Shown here in pieces: positions 24,528 through 36,960 of a stretch of 37,921 nucleotides of DNA. The stretch is from the NCBI GenBank assembly GCA_945873125.1, contig CAMCBV010000030.1, forward strand, positions 1 to 37,921, given 5' to 3'. The stretch is from Prosthecobacter debontii (GTDB lineage: Bacteria > Verrucomicrobiota > Verrucomicrobiia > Verrucomicrobiales > Akkermansiaceae). How positions within the stretch are numbered: position 1 is the stretch's first letter; each line of letters opens with the position of its first letter. The notes beneath the pieces are model-generated. The model saw nothing but the letters and a program-made list of their open reading frames with translations, searched no databases and was not told the DNA's origin. Position numbers and translations under genes: made by a program.

Positions 24528-25353
24528 TCAACCTTATCCCAGCGTCCGTCTGCGTGATCAACCGCTTCTTTAAGAGCGCGCCTATCGTTTGTTTGAAGGT
24601 ACGTTTCGAAACTCCCAGTTCGCTGTTGATTTCTTCCGCCGAGCTTTTATCGGTCAGCGCCCAGAAGCCGCCGCGTGCGACGAGTTCGCCGATAATTTGT
24701 TTCTCCAGATCATCCACACGCGCGCGACCCGGAGGCGTGAGGATGAGATCAATCTTTCCATCGCCCCTGACCGCCGCGACCCAACCTTTGATTTTTTCTC
24801 CGAGCGAGAGTTTTTGAAATACCTCATTCGAATATAACAAACCCGTGTGTTCATCGTTGATGATGGCTTTGTATCCCATAGGAGTTTTTCCATAAACCGT
24901 CAGATTCACTTCTTGGCCTGATTCGTAAATCGCTGGGGTGATATCGATATGACGCGCGATGCGAGCAGTCGCCATCAAGCGCTTGCTTTGTTCATCAACC
25001 AGCACTTTGACCAAATAACTTTTGCCCGGCTCCATGCGCGTCTTTTGCTCACGGAATGGCACGAGCAGATCTTTCGATAAACCCCAGTCGAGAAACGCGC
25101 CCACACCTGTCACCGCGACGCACTGCAGCTTCACGAATTGCCCAGGCATAGCACGCGGTGTTTTCATGGTCGCAACCAAGCGATCCTCGGAATCGAGATA
25201 GATGAATACGTCTAACTCTTCACCGATCACCCACTCTCTGGGCATCTCTCCGCGTGGCAGTAAAATTTCACCCAGATTTTCGGCATCAAGAAACACGCCG
25301 AACGGTTGTTCACGGACGATTCGAAGATTCGCTCTAGTGCCAATTTTAATCAT
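24523..25353 (-). CDS. cvfB: S1-domain RNA-binding protein, CvfB family
   Basis: A 276-aa protein of the CvfB/YitL family: several S1-like OB-fold domains and a C-terminal winged helix. N-terminal S1 domain: MIKIGTRANLRIVREQPFGVFLDA, then EILLPRGEMP. Second: VKLQCVAVTGVGAFLDWGLSKDLLVPFREQ. Third: KAIINDEHTGLLYSNEVF. Winged helix about 215-276: GFWALTDKSSAEEINSELGVSKRTFKQTIGALLKKRLI. CvfB affects virulence and RNA stability in staphylococci; the role here is unknown. The frame runs upstream to 25413, but that part only translates a family B repeat and the family begins at MIKIGT, so ATG 25353 was chosen. Confidence 0.9.
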   Translation of the reverse strand: MIKIGTRANLRIVREQPFGVFLDAENLGEILLPRGEMPREWVIGEELDVFIYLDSEDRLVATMKTPRAMPGQFVKLQCVAVTGVGAFLDWGLSKDLLVPFREQKTRMEPGKSYLVKVLVDEQSKRLMATARIARHIDITPAIYESGQEVNLTVYGKTPMGYKAIINDEHTGLLYSNEVFQKLSLGEKIKGWVAAVRGDGKIDLILTPPGRARVDDLEKQIIGELVARGGFWALTDKSSAEEINSELGVSKRTFKQTIGALLKKRLITQTDAGIRLN

Positions 25354-25366
25354 AATGATGGAAAAA

Positions 25367-25494
25367 ACCACGAATGGACGCGAATGGACGCGAATAATAA
25401 ACATTCCCATCAAGAACGCATAAAATAATTACACCATTACATGCCATTTTTTTCATAGAATTGGATTAGCGTTTATTCGCGTTCATTCGCGGTT
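25367..25494. repeat. CACGAAT/GACGCGAAT-type inverted quasi-repeat (family B)
   Basis: The left arm 25367-25402 starts ACCACGAATGGACGCGAAT, repeats GGACGCGAAT once more and ends AATAAAC. The right arm 25471-25494 is the reverse complement of AACCGCGAATGAACGCGAAT plus AAAC. The arms are separated by 68 nt of A/T-rich sequence. They fill the spacer between the parC-like stop and the cvfB-like start. Confidence 0.7.
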
Positions 25495-25507
25495 AAGAAT
25501 TCAAACC

Positions 25508-27484
25508 CTATGGCGTGAAATCTTTAGGAGCGAGGAGGATTTTCTCAACCGGGTGTTTCGTAACAATATTGCCCAAGCTGCCACGGGATTTGATTCCGAA
25601 TTCCGCGAAGTGTAGCGGACGCGTGAGATTGCGCAAACGCAGGCCGGATTTCATATGGATCATCAACATCTGCGCGGAGCTTTCCTCATTGTTGCTGTGC
25701 CATTTGAAATAAAGAACCTTGCTGCCCGGTGTGCCTTTGGTCAGGTCGTATTCCTTATCGCGGGTCGTTCCGCCCACGGTGAAACGCTTGGCCATCACAT
25801 TGCCGTCTTTACCATCGCGATAGATCATCGAGTAAATCAAATCCTCATCCTTGCGCAAAACCGCTACGCGCAATGGCTTTGGCCCGACGAAAAATTTATC
25901 CGCAACTTTGGTGATCTTCATTTTTCCGTCCGCGGTGAAGATGATGATATCATCCAACATCGAACATTTTTCCAAGGCCTCTTCTTTCTTCAATCCGGTT
26001 CCCGCAAAACCGTTCTTCGCATCGAGATAAAGCGTCTCGCTTGCGGCGACTACCTGAGTCCTGTCCACACGAGCAAACGATGAAATCTCAGTCAAGCGCT
26101 TGCGGTCCTTGCCGTATTTTTTTCCAAGCTCCTCATACCACCGGATCGTGTATCGTGTCAGATTACGAAGGTTTTTTTCAGCTTCCGAGATGTCAGACTC
26201 GATCGCCTTGATCTCCTCATCGGCCTTGAAGGCATTGAATTTGGAAATGCGTTTGATACGAATCTCGGTCAGGCGCACCAAATCCTCCTCAGTCACCTCG
26301 CGCTTGAGTAACTTTTTGAATGGCTTCAAACCGTCATCAATCGCTTTGAGCACAGCCTCCCAAGTTTCGGATTCCTCGATATCGCGGTAGATACGTTTCT
26401 CAATGAAGATTTTCTCCAATGAAGAAAAATGCCATTTATCGCCCAGTTCACCGAGCTTGATTTCCAGCTCCAGCTTGAGCAGCTCTCTGGTGAGATCCGT
26501 GGTGCGGCGCAGGATTTCACAAACCCCCAGAAACGCGGGTTTACCATCCACAATGACGCCCGAGTTGGGTGAAATGCTCACTTCGCAATCGGTAAAAGCA
26601 TACAAGGCATCTCGAGTATTTTCCGAGTCAGCTCCCGCTGGCAGATACACCAAAATATCGGCATGTGCCGCGGTGTTATCCTCAATCTTTTGAATCTTGA
26701 TCTTGTTCTTGTCCGCGGCCGCAACAATCGAATCCATCACTCCGCCCGTGGTCGTTCCAAACGGAATTTCCGTGATCCTCAGGATACCTTTCTTTTCGGC
26801 ATCAATCCGGGCACGCACCCGAATCTTTCCACCCCGCAAACCTTCCTTGTATTCGCTTGCGTCCATGATTCCACCGGTTGGAAAATCCGGAACCAAATCA
26901 AACGGCTCTTTCCGCAAATAGGCCACCGCAGCCGTAATCAGTTCATTAAAATTGTGTGGCAAAATCTTGCACGCAAGACCCACCGCGATTCCCTCCACAC
27001 CCTGCGCAAGCAACAGGGGAAATTTCATCGGCAAAGTCAGCGGCTCCTGATTCCGGCCATCATACGATGGCAGCCACTGCGTGGTCTTGGGATTGAATGC
27101 CACCTCCAACGCAAACTTGGTCAAACGGGCCTCAATGTATCGGGGTGCCGCCGCTCCGTCCCCGGTTAGCGTGTTACCCCAGTTTCCCTGGGTATCGATC
27201 ATCAGGTCTTTCTGCCCGAGCTGCACCATCGCATCGCCAATCGACTGATCGCCATGCGGATGATATTTCATCGTGTTTCCAACGACGTTCGCAACCTTGT
27301 TATAACGGCCATCGTCAAGCTCGCGCATCGAATGCAAAATGCGCCGCTGTACCGGCTTCAAACCGTCATGCAAATGCGGTACCGCGCGCTCCAGAATCAC
27401 GTAGCTCGCGTAATCCAAAAAATAATCGGAATACATCGCCCCGAGGGAAATATGCTGGTCCGGATCGTTACTCATAAGCCCCAT
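25508..27484 (-). CDS. parC: Type IIA topoisomerase subunit A, ParC-like (short form)
   Basis: The DNA-cleaving subunit of topoisomerase IV or a gyrase-like enzyme, 658 aa (655 from the ATG at 27475). Key features are LKPVQRRILHSM, MKYHPHGDQSIGDAMVQLGQ and the catalytic Tyr116 in GDGAAAPRYIEARL, then EGIAVGLACKILPHNFNEL and DFPTGGIMD. The sequence reads like the Bacteroidetes/Verrucomicrobia ParC type, not GyrA: no GyrA-box is seen in the C-terminal part, which is a reduced beta-pinwheel (from about residue 490). The Ser and acidic residue of a classical quinolone-determining region are replaced in HPHGDQSIGD. The partner ParE gene is not in the window. It lies upstream of, and possibly with, the cvfB-like gene, though 154 nt and a repeat separate them. 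Confidence 0.93.
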   Translation of the reverse strand: MGLMSNDPDQHISLGAMYSDYFLDYASYVILERAVPHLHDGLKPVQRRILHSMRELDDGRYNKVANVVGNTMKYHPHGDQSIGDAMVQLGQKDLMIDTQGNWGNTLTGDGAAAPRYIEARLTKFALEVAFNPKTTQWLPSYDGRNQEPLTLPMKFPLLLAQGVEGIAVGLACKILPHNFNELITAAVAYLRKEPFDLVPDFPTGGIMDASEYKEGLRGGKIRVRARIDAEKKGILRITEIPFGTTTGGVMDSIVAAADKNKIKIQKIEDNTAAHADILVYLPAGADSENTRDALYAFTDCEVSISPNSGVIVDGKPAFLGVCEILRRTTDLTRELLKLELEIKLGELGDKWHFSSLEKIFIEKRIYRDIEESETWEAVLKAIDDGLKPFKKLLKREVTEEDLVRLTEIRIKRISKFNAFKADEEIKAIESDISEAEKNLRNLTRYTIRWYEELGKKYGKDRKRLTEISSFARVDRTQVVAASETLYLDAKNGFAGTGLKKEEALEKCSMLDDIIIFTADGKMKITKVADKFFVGPKPLRVAVLRKDEDLIYSMIYRDGKDGNVMAKRFTVGGTTRDKEYDLTKGTPGSKVLYFKWHSNNEESSAQMLMIHMKSGLRLRNLTRPLHFAEFGIKSRGSLGNIVTKHPVEKILLAPKDFTP

Positions 27485-27591
27485 GTGCTAGTGGACAAGC
27501 CTCGCCCGTGCAAGCATTGCTTCACGCGAATATGACGATCCTGTTAAATCACGGCTCTTGAAACTTCTGGCGCATCCCCTACGTTCCTTTC

Positions 27592-28992
27592 ATGATGAGA
27601 GAAACAAGGATCGGACGAAGAAATTTAATCAAACTCGGCGGCCTTGGTGCCATGGCTTCTTTATTTGGCAGTTGTGAGAAAAATCCTCAGCGCAGCACCC
27701 GAAATGTCAAAGGGATCGTTTTCATGGTTGCCGATGGAATGAGCCACGGCGTTCTTACGATGGCCGAAAATTTCTCCCGCATCGTCCACGGCAAAGGCAC
27801 CCGTTGGTGGGAACTCATCAACGATCCGAAATCCACTCGCGGCCTCATGGAGACAAGTTCCGCTAATTCTTACGTCACCGATTCTGCCGCAGCATCTTCC
27901 GCTTGGGGCGGTGGCATGAAAATCAACAATAACTCTGTCAACGTCCGCCCCGATGGCACGGAATCCATTCCCATCCACCGCCATCTGAAAAAACTTGGTC
28001 ACCGCACCGGTCTCGTCACAACAACGACCATCACCCATGCCACACCCGCCGGCTTTGCCGCCGTCACCCATAACCGCCAAGACGAACACCTCATCGCCCC
28101 GCAATATCTCGGCGTGGTCGACATCCTACTGGGCGGCGGAATGAAATTTTTCGATCCAAAACAACGCCCCGATTCCCGCGATTGGCTCAGTCCTTACCAA
28201 AAATCCGGTTACGACATCCTCCTCGATCGCGATTCGCTTCTGAACTCCAAATCCCAACAGGTTCTTGGTCTCTTCAACGACAGCCACTTGCCCTACGAAG
28301 TGGACCGCATCAATAGCGCCGGACTCCAAAGCAAAACTCCCACTCTTGCTGAAATGTCGGAATTCGCTCTCAGACATTTCTTGAAAGCTGATGAAAAATT
28401 TCTCCTTCAAATTGAAGGCGGGAAAATCGACCACGCCGCTCACCTGAACGATGCCGCCGGCTTAATGTGGGAACAACTCGCATTCGATAGCGCCCTCGAA
28501 AAAGTGTTAGAAATGACGGCCAATCGCGATGACATCCTTGTCGTCGTCACCAGCGATCACGGCAACGCCAACCCAGGCATCAACGGAACTGGAAAAAATT
28601 ACACCAAAACAAACGAGGCATTCAAATCCCTCACCCACATGACAGCATCTTATGAATCCATCATCAACCAATGGAAAAAAGCTCCCGATAATGAACAAAA
28701 CCTAGCCTCACTCATCGAGGAAAAACTGGGTTTTAAAATGAGCGCCGAAGAATCGACCGCCCTTCACTCAAGCATAACCACCGGCAAAGCCATCGAATGG
28801 AGCGACCAACTCGATAATCCCAATGGCCTGCTCGGCCAATTTGCCGGCAACCACACCGGAGTCGGTTGGACGGGTGTCTCCCACACCTCAGACCCGACCA
28901 TGATCTCAGCCATCGGCCCACAAGCTCAACGCTTCTCCGGCATCGTTCCTAACCAACGGGTCCACCAAGACTTTATCGAACTACTGACCTAG
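27592..28992 (+). CDS. Alkaline phosphatase (PhoA family), probable Tat-exported lipoprotein
   Basis: A 466-aa metal-dependent phosphomonoesterase releasing phosphate outside the cytoplasm. The N-terminus has a twin-arginine pattern (GRRNLIKLGGLGAMASLFGSC) ending in Cys28, so it may be Tat-exported and lipid-anchored. Active-site residues: Asp48 (VADGM), nucleophile Ser98 (VTDSAAASSA), His149 (THATPA), Glu275, Asp280, His281 and His284 (IEGGKIDHAAH), Asp322 and His323 (TSDHGN), and His431 (GVSHTSDP). The positions equal to E. coli Asp153 and Lys328 are both His (149 and 281), as in animal enzymes, which often go with Mg-site differences and higher activity. The start is ATG 27592 or 27595. 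No Pho box was identified. Stands alone. Confidence 0.93.
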   Translation: MMRETRIGRRNLIKLGGLGAMASLFGSCEKNPQRSTRNVKGIVFMVADGMSHGVLTMAENFSRIVHGKGTRWWELINDPKSTRGLMETSSANSYVTDSAAASSAWGGGMKINNNSVNVRPDGTESIPIHRHLKKLGHRTGLVTTTTITHATPAGFAAVTHNRQDEHLIAPQYLGVVDILLGGGMKFFDPKQRPDSRDWLSPYQKSGYDILLDRDSLLNSKSQQVLGLFNDSHLPYEVDRINSAGLQSKTPTLAEMSEFALRHFLKADEKFLLQIEGGKIDHAAHLNDAAGLMWEQLAFDSALEKVLEMTANRDDILVVVTSDHGNANPGINGTGKNYTKTNEAFKSLTHMTASYESIINQWKKAPDNEQNLASLIEEKLGFKMSAEESTALHSSITTGKAIEWSDQLDNPNGLLGQFAGNHTGVGWTGVSHTSDPTMISAIGPQAQRFSGIVPNQRVHQDFIELLT

Positions 28993-29112
28993 ACTTCAAC
29001 TCTTTGAAAATCCTTTCTTTGTGATGACCGCTGCCTTACATTGAAGTCTTTTCATGACATCCCCCACCCCCCTTGCCCCCGCTTTAAAATCCCGCATGAA
29101 TTTTCTTCAGTC

Positions 29113-30951
29113 ATGACATCCCAACAAACCTCCCACAAACAACTTCAGGAATGGGTCAACCAAATGGCAGCACTCACCACTCCCGATGAAGTTATTTGGT
29201 GCGATGGCTCTCAGGATGAACGGAATCGCCTCACCCAAATGCTTTGCAATCAAGGAACGTTTATTCGCCTGAATCCGAAAAAACGCCCAAACTCTTTCCT
29301 CGCCCGCTCCGCCGTTTCCGATGTCGCGCGCGTCGAGGAACGCACGTTCATCTGCACCAAACGCCGCGACGAAGCGGGCCCAACCAACCAATGGGCGGAT
29401 CCATTGGAAATGCGGAAAATCCTCACGGATAAATTTACCGGCAGCATGAAAGGTCGCACGATGTATGTGATCCCGTTCTGTATGGGTCCGCTCGATTCCC
29501 CACTCGCAAAAATCGGCATCCAATGCACCGATAGCGCTTACGTCGTCGTCAACACCGTCATCATGGCACACATGGGTAGCCATGTCCTGAAAAGACTCGA
29601 AGACGAAGCTTCCGGAAATTCACCCAGGCTCCGCGACGGCCATGGACAGTTTGTCAAATGCCTGCATTCAGTTGGCGCGCCCCTCGCTGAGGGTGAACCC
29701 GATGTCGCATGGCCTTGTAACGAAGACAAATACATCACCCATTTCATCGATACCCGCGAGATCATGTCCTACGGCTCCGGCTACGGCGGCAACGCCCTGT
29801 TAGGAAAAAAATGCCTCGCGCTCAGAATCGCTTCCAACATCGCCCGCGAACATCGCTGGATGGCGGAACACATGCTCATCCTCGGTCTCCATGCACCCGA
29901 TGGCTCCGTCACCTACCTCAGCGCTGCATTCCCATCGGCTTGCGGAAAAACCAACCTCGCGATGCTTGTCCCCCCAAAACCTTACGCAGACAAAGGCTGG
30001 AAAACTTCCATCATCGGCGACGACATCGCATGGCTCTGGCCTCACAAAGATGGCAAACTACACGCCATCAACCCTGAAACCGGTTTTTTCGGCGTCGCTC
30101 CCGGCACTTCATGGGAAACCAATCCCATCGCCATGCAGTCGATGTCACAAAACACCATTTTCACCAACGTCGCCCTGACAGACGACGGCGATGTTTGGTG
30201 GGAAGGTCTTTCCGAAAAACCACCCGCTCATCTCATCGATTGGCAAGGCAATGACTGGACACCTGAATCCGGAACTCCGGCCGCCCATGCCAATGCGCGC
30301 TTCACCTCTCCCGCCATCCAGTGCCCGAGCATCGATCCCAATTGGCAAAACCCCGAAGGCGTCCCCATCGATGGCATCATCTTCGGAGGCCGACGCGCCA
30401 CGACCATGCCTCTCGTTTACCAAGCCTTCAACTGGTGCCATGGCGTCTACATCGGCGCAACCATGGGCTCCGAAATGACAGCCGCCGCAGCAGGAACCCT
30501 AGGCAAAGTCCGCCGGGATCCGATGGCGATGCTTCCTTTCTGCGGTTACAATATGGGCGCATATTTCGGCCACTGGCTGGAAATGCAACGCTACCTCACC
30601 CACCTCCCGCGCTTCTTTCACGTCAATTGGTTCCGCAAAACCCCCGAAGGGAAATTCATGTGGCCTGGCTTCGGGGAAAACATGCGGGTCCTCGAATGGA
30701 TCGTGAAACGCTGCACCGGCGGCGCCGCCGGCCATGAAACCCGGATCGGCTGGACCCCGGATTACGCCGACTTCAACACCGACGGCATGGAAGACTTTTC
30801 ATCCAGGGACTTTGATCAAGTCATGAAATTCGACCACAACGAATGGCGCGCCGAACTCGTCTCCCAAAGCGAACTTTTCATCGACCTCTACGATCACCTC
30901 CCCAAAGAACTCATCTTCCAGCGCGAACTTCTGGCAGCGAGGTTGGTGTGA
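29113..30951 (+). CDS. pckG: Phosphoenolpyruvate carboxykinase (GTP)
   Basis: Interconverts oxaloacetate and PEP with GTP, the first committed step of gluconeogenesis. From ATG 29113 the product is 612 aa, normal for the GTP class. The frame is open 24 codons further up, but that stretch ([15 protein letters not shown]) is not family-like. Motifs: [15 protein letters not shown] (substrate loop), P-loop FPSACGKTN (273-281) with the reactive Cys277 of GTP-type enzymes, [15 protein letters not shown] (metal/kinase-2), [16 protein letters not shown] and [14 protein letters not shown] (mobile active-site lid). The C-terminal half has many aromatic residues. Single gene between the alkaline phosphatase and greA; a family B repeat follows it. 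Confidence 0.97.
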   Translation: MTSQQTSHKQLQEWVNQMAALTTPDEVIWCDGSQDERNRLTQMLCNQGTFIRLNPKKRPNSFLARSAVSDVARVEERTFICTKRRDEAGPTNQWADPLEMRKILTDKFTGSMKGRTMYVIPFCMGPLDSPLAKIGIQCTDSAYVVVNTVIMAHMGSHVLKRLEDEASGNSPRLRDGHGQFVKCLHSVGAPLAEGEPDVAWPCNEDKYITHFIDTREIMSYGSGYGGNALLGKKCLALRIASNIAREHRWMAEHMLILGLHAPDGSVTYLSAAFPSACGKTNLAMLVPPKPYADKGWKTSIIGDDIAWLWPHKDGKLHAINPETGFFGVAPGTSWETNPIAMQSMSQNTIFTNVALTDDGDVWWEGLSEKPPAHLIDWQGNDWTPESGTPAAHANARFTSPAIQCPSIDPNWQNPEGVPIDGIIFGGRRATTMPLVYQAFNWCHGVYIGATMGSEMTAAAAGTLGKVRRDPMAMLPFCGYNMGAYFGHWLEMQRYLTHLPRFFHVNWFRKTPEGKFMWPGFGENMRVLEWIVKRCTGGAAGHETRIGWTPDYADFNTDGMEDFSSRDFDQVMKFDHNEWRAELVSQSELFIDLYDHLPKELIFQRELLAARLV

Positions 30952-30964
30952 TTTCAGACATTTT

Positions 30965-31070
30965 AAACGGAGATTCTTAGATAACGGAGGAAATGGAGGG
31001 TAAATTCTGAGAATTTAAACTCAAAGCCTTTCTGTCCGTTACCTCCGTCTTCTCCGTTCCTCCGTTTTAT
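30965..31070. repeat. ACGGAGG-type inverted quasi-repeat (family B)
   Basis: The left arm 30965-30998 begins AAACGGAG and contains AACGGAGGAAATGGAG. The right arm 31032-31070 is the reverse complement of ATAAAACGGAGGAACGGAG plus AAGACGGAGGTAACGGAC. The repeated unit is AACGGAGG with small variants. It lies between pckG and greA and could form a long imperfect stem downstream of pckG. Confidence 0.65.
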
Positions 31071-31165
31071 TTTAAAAGCCGGAAAACACCCACCTTACGC
31101 CCCATTTTCCCAAAAAAAGATTTCTCACCCTTATCCTTGCCATTCCCGATCAGGCTTTCCAAACT

Positions 31166-34343
<3,178 letters not shown>

Positions 34344-34366
34344 TTGTCACGGCGATCTTTCGCTTA

Positions 34367-34437
34367 CCCCGATTCGTCGGGGGTTGCAGTCATTAATCTC
34401 CAAAGCCACGATCCCAACGGATCGTGGCTTTTTTTTT
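34367..34437 (+). terminator. UUCG hairpin and rho-independent terminator of eno
   Basis: 34367-34382 is CCCCGA-TTCG-TCGGGG, a 6-bp stem with a stable UUCG tetraloop. 34403-34437 is AAGCCACGATCC-CAAC-GGATCGTGGCTT followed by seven more T: a 12-bp stem with a strong U-tract. This is the clearest intrinsic terminator in the window. Confidence 0.9.
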
Positions 34438-34684
34438 GAACACACCTAACAAAGATTGATCCCAACTGAAATCAAAGATCTCAGCCCAGCTCTAGAAATA
34501 TTAGCGACGAGCCCCCCAGTCAGCATCCTATCCGGCAGCAAACTACCCGCTATATCCATTTACCGACATCCACCCAAAGAGCCGCGGATCAATGAACTAA
34601 CTCAAAGCCTTCGGCTGATAAATAGTTCCTCCTTAACTCCGCTTGACATGCTCTCTTCGCCTCACTCCTATAAATGCCAACAGA
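34438..34684 (+). promoter_or_regulatory. eno-dadA spacer with promoter candidate
   Basis: After the terminator nothing gene-like is seen up to 34640. A perfect -35 box TTGACA lies at 34643-34648. TATAAA at 34669-34674 is 20 nt further, longer than the ideal 17; TCCTAT at 34666-34671 would give 17. Transcription would start within a few bases of the dadA ATG (34685), implying a very short or absent leader. This is a weak call. Confidence 0.35.
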
Positions 34685-35941
34685 ATGCAGCAAAGCCCTA
34701 AGGAACTGGTGATCGTAGGTGGTGGGGTCATCGGGCTCAGCACCGCTTACTATGCTTTAAAAGAGGGATACGATGTGACGGTTCTGGATCGCAGCCTTCC
34801 TCATGAGGGCAGTTGCTCATCAGCCAATGCCGGAATGATCGTACCGAGTCATTTCACTCCGCTCGCCGCTCCGGGAGTCATCGGTAAAGGCCTGCGTTGG
34901 TTATTGGATAAAGAGAGCCCGTTTTATGTGCGTCCCAGTTTGTCACTTCAACTCGCTCATTGGGGTTGGTTGTTTTGCCAACATGCCAATCAAACCCACG
35001 TGGAAGCGGTTAGAGAAGTGCTCTGTAAACTCAATCTTGAAAGCCGTCGCTTGTTTCAAGAACTGGCGCGCGAAGATGACTTCGGTCTTCAATCCCGCGG
35101 CTTATTGATGCTTTGCCAGAGCCAGAAGACTCTCGATGAGGAAGCCGAAGTCGCGCATCAAGCACGTGAACTTGGTTTGAAGGCAGAGCTACTGGATGCC
35201 GCAACCGCGTCCAAACTCGACCCCAACATTGAAATGAACATCGCTGGCGCGGTGCATTTTGCCGAAGACTGCCACCTCGATCCCGCACGCTTCCTTGCCT
35301 CACTTGGTAAACGGATCGAGCAAATGGGAGGCAAGATCATCCACAACTGCCCGATTGATAAAATCACATTCCGCGATGGTAAAGTCTCCGCGGTGTCAGG
35401 ATCATCCGGAACCTTCGATGCTCGGCACTTCGTGATCGCCGGCGGATCATGGAGCACGGATCTCGTCCGTCAGGTTGGCCTGAAGCTCCCCATGCAATCC
35501 GGCAAAGGCTACTCACTCACCCTTTCCCATCCGACCCAGCTTCCTCAACTCTGCTCAATCTTGACTGAGGCAAAAGTTGCCGTAACTCCCATGGGAAACT
35601 CCCTGCGTTTCGCCGGCACGATGGAAATTGGCGGACACAACACCGATATCAACCCGGCCCGCGTGCGTGGTATCGTCAAAGCGGCCATCCGCTATTTCCC
35701 GAATTTCAAAATCAGCGATTTCGATGGAATCGAACCATGGGTCGGCCTACGTCCCGTTTCTCCCGACGGCATGCCTTATCTCGGAAAAGTTCCAAGCTTG
35801 GACAACCTCGTGGTCGCCACGGGTCATGCGATGATGGGACTGAGCCTCGGACCCGTTACAGGCAAGCTCGTGACTGAACTTTTGATGATGCGTCGCCCAT
35901 CCATCGGCCTCAACAGCCTCTCACCGTCCCGTTTTTCCTAA
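34685..35941 (+). CDS. FAD-dependent D-amino acid dehydrogenase (DadA family), likely cis-4-hydroxy-D-proline dehydrogenase
   Basis: A 418-aa flavoprotein of the DAO superfamily. The FAD-binding Rossmann motif is ELVIVGGGVIGLSTAYYALK (Gly12, 14, 17), followed by VTVLDR; the C-terminus has GLRPVSPDGMPYLGKV and NLVVATGHAMMGLSLGPVTG, as in DadA. The frame extends upstream from 34643, but the ATG at 34685 starts just before the fold and was chosen. Its partner 25 nt downstream is a hydroxyproline epimerase, so the likely substrate is the epimerase product cis-4-hydroxy-D-proline, oxidised to a pyrroline hydroxycarboxylate with electrons to the respiratory chain. The next enzymes of that pathway (deaminase, semialdehyde dehydrogenase) are not in the window. 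The alternative is general D-amino acid oxidation. Confidence 0.88.
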   Translation: MQQSPKELVIVGGGVIGLSTAYYALKEGYDVTVLDRSLPHEGSCSSANAGMIVPSHFTPLAAPGVIGKGLRWLLDKESPFYVRPSLSLQLAHWGWLFCQHANQTHVEAVREVLCKLNLESRRLFQELAREDDFGLQSRGLLMLCQSQKTLDEEAEVAHQARELGLKAELLDAATASKLDPNIEMNIAGAVHFAEDCHLDPARFLASLGKRIEQMGGKIIHNCPIDKITFRDGKVSAVSGSSGTFDARHFVIAGGSWSTDLVRQVGLKLPMQSGKGYSLTLSHPTQLPQLCSILTEAKVAVTPMGNSLRFAGTMEIGGHNTDINPARVRGIVKAAIRYFPNFKISDFDGIEPWVGLRPVSPDGMPYLGKVPSLDNLVVATGHAMMGLSLGPVTGKLVTELLMMRRPSIGLNSLSPSRFS

Positions 35942-35966
35942 TCCATTTTGTAAATTATCTTCAAAC

Positions 35967-36902
35967 ATGAAGCTCATCGAGTCCCACACCATCGGCGAAC
36001 CCACACGCATCATCGTCTCGGGTGGTCCGGAGCTCGGCACGGGTCCTTTATCTGAACGCTCTCGTTTGCTTCGCGAAAAACATGATCACGTTCGGCGCGC
36101 CGTATGTCTGGAGCCGCGCGGCCATGAAGCGGTCGTCGGTGGATTGCTCTGCGAACCATACGCACCCGACTGCGACTTCGGGATCATCTTTTTCAATAAT
36201 GCAACCACACTGGGTATGTGCATCCACGGCACGATCGGGCTGATGGTCACGCTCGCTCACCTCGGTCGCGTCCACCCGGGCGACAAGTGCCGGATCGATA
36301 CTCCGGTTGGAGTTGTCGATGCCACGCTTCGAAATGATGGCAAAGTTACCGTTACCAACGTTCCCTGCTATCGTTTGAAAACCCATGTCACCATCGAACT
36401 GCCTGATTGGGGGACGATACGTGGCGATGTGGCATGGGGAGGAAATTGGTTTTTTCTAATCGACCAGCAAGGACCTGAAATTTCAGAACAAAACATTCCG
36501 GCTTTATGTGCTTTTTCCTCACAGGTCTGCGCAGCGCTCAAGCAGGCAGGAATTACTGGAGATGATGGCGAGGAAGTTGACCATGTCGAATTGTTCGGAC
36601 CACCCAAGGATCCCGCGCACGCGGACAGCCGCAACTTCGTCCTCTGCTCCGGAGGTGCTTATGACCGCTCGCCCTGCGGCACAGGTTTCAGCGGCAAGCT
36701 TGCCTGCCTTGCTGCCGATGGTAAACTCGCTCCCGGAGCGGTTTGGAAACAGGCCAGTATTCTCAACCAAGTTTTCGAGGGACATTATGAAAAACTCGAT
36801 AACGGCCATATTCTTCCACACATTACCGGTCAGGCATGGGTCAATGGAGAAACCACATTACTTTTCCAGCCTGATGATCCGTTTCGGTTTGGCTTGGCCT
36901 AG
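35967..36902 (+). CDS. 4-hydroxyproline 2-epimerase (proline racemase family)
   Basis: A 311-aa cofactor-independent epimerase of the proline racemase family that would turn trans-4-hydroxy-L-proline into cis-4-hydroxy-D-proline. Both catalytic Cys are present: Cys85 in GMCIHGTIGL and Cys237 in DRSPCGTGFSGKLA. A Cys-Cys pair marks racemases/epimerases; the dehydratase subgroup has Ser or Thr at the first site. Two unusual details: the usual MCGHG is MCIHG, and CGTGTSA is CGTGFSG, so activity or specificity may differ. The start is ATG 35967 (MKLIESHTIGEPTRI), a typical N-terminus. It lies 25 nt after the DadA-like gene, very likely in the same operon. Hydroxyproline could come from collagen or plant cell walls. 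Confidence 0.9.
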   Translation: MKLIESHTIGEPTRIIVSGGPELGTGPLSERSRLLREKHDHVRRAVCLEPRGHEAVVGGLLCEPYAPDCDFGIIFFNNATTLGMCIHGTIGLMVTLAHLGRVHPGDKCRIDTPVGVVDATLRNDGKVTVTNVPCYRLKTHVTIELPDWGTIRGDVAWGGNWFFLIDQQGPEISEQNIPALCAFSSQVCAALKQAGITGDDGEEVDHVELFGPPKDPAHADSRNFVLCSGGAYDRSPCGTGFSGKLACLAADGKLAPGAVWKQASILNQVFEGHYEKLDNGHILPHITGQAWVNGETTLLFQPDDPFRFGLA

Positions 36903-36960
36903 AACCGTCCGTTGACTCTTCCAACTTGCAAAGAAGTCCAGCGGGGATGATGTTTTCACC

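Noticed and set aside
25354..25413. N-terminal extension of the cvfB-like protein
   Set aside because: It translates a CACGAAT-type repeat; the S1 domain begins at the Met at 25353.
29041..29112. 24-codon extension of pckG
   Set aside because: Not like GTP-PEPCK N-termini; the Met at 29113 gives the family length.
34456..34701. 81-codon plus-strand frame between eno and the DadA-like gene
   Set aside because: No recognisable features, Ser/Pro-rich and compositionally unlike the genes around it; it overlaps the true start of the next gene.
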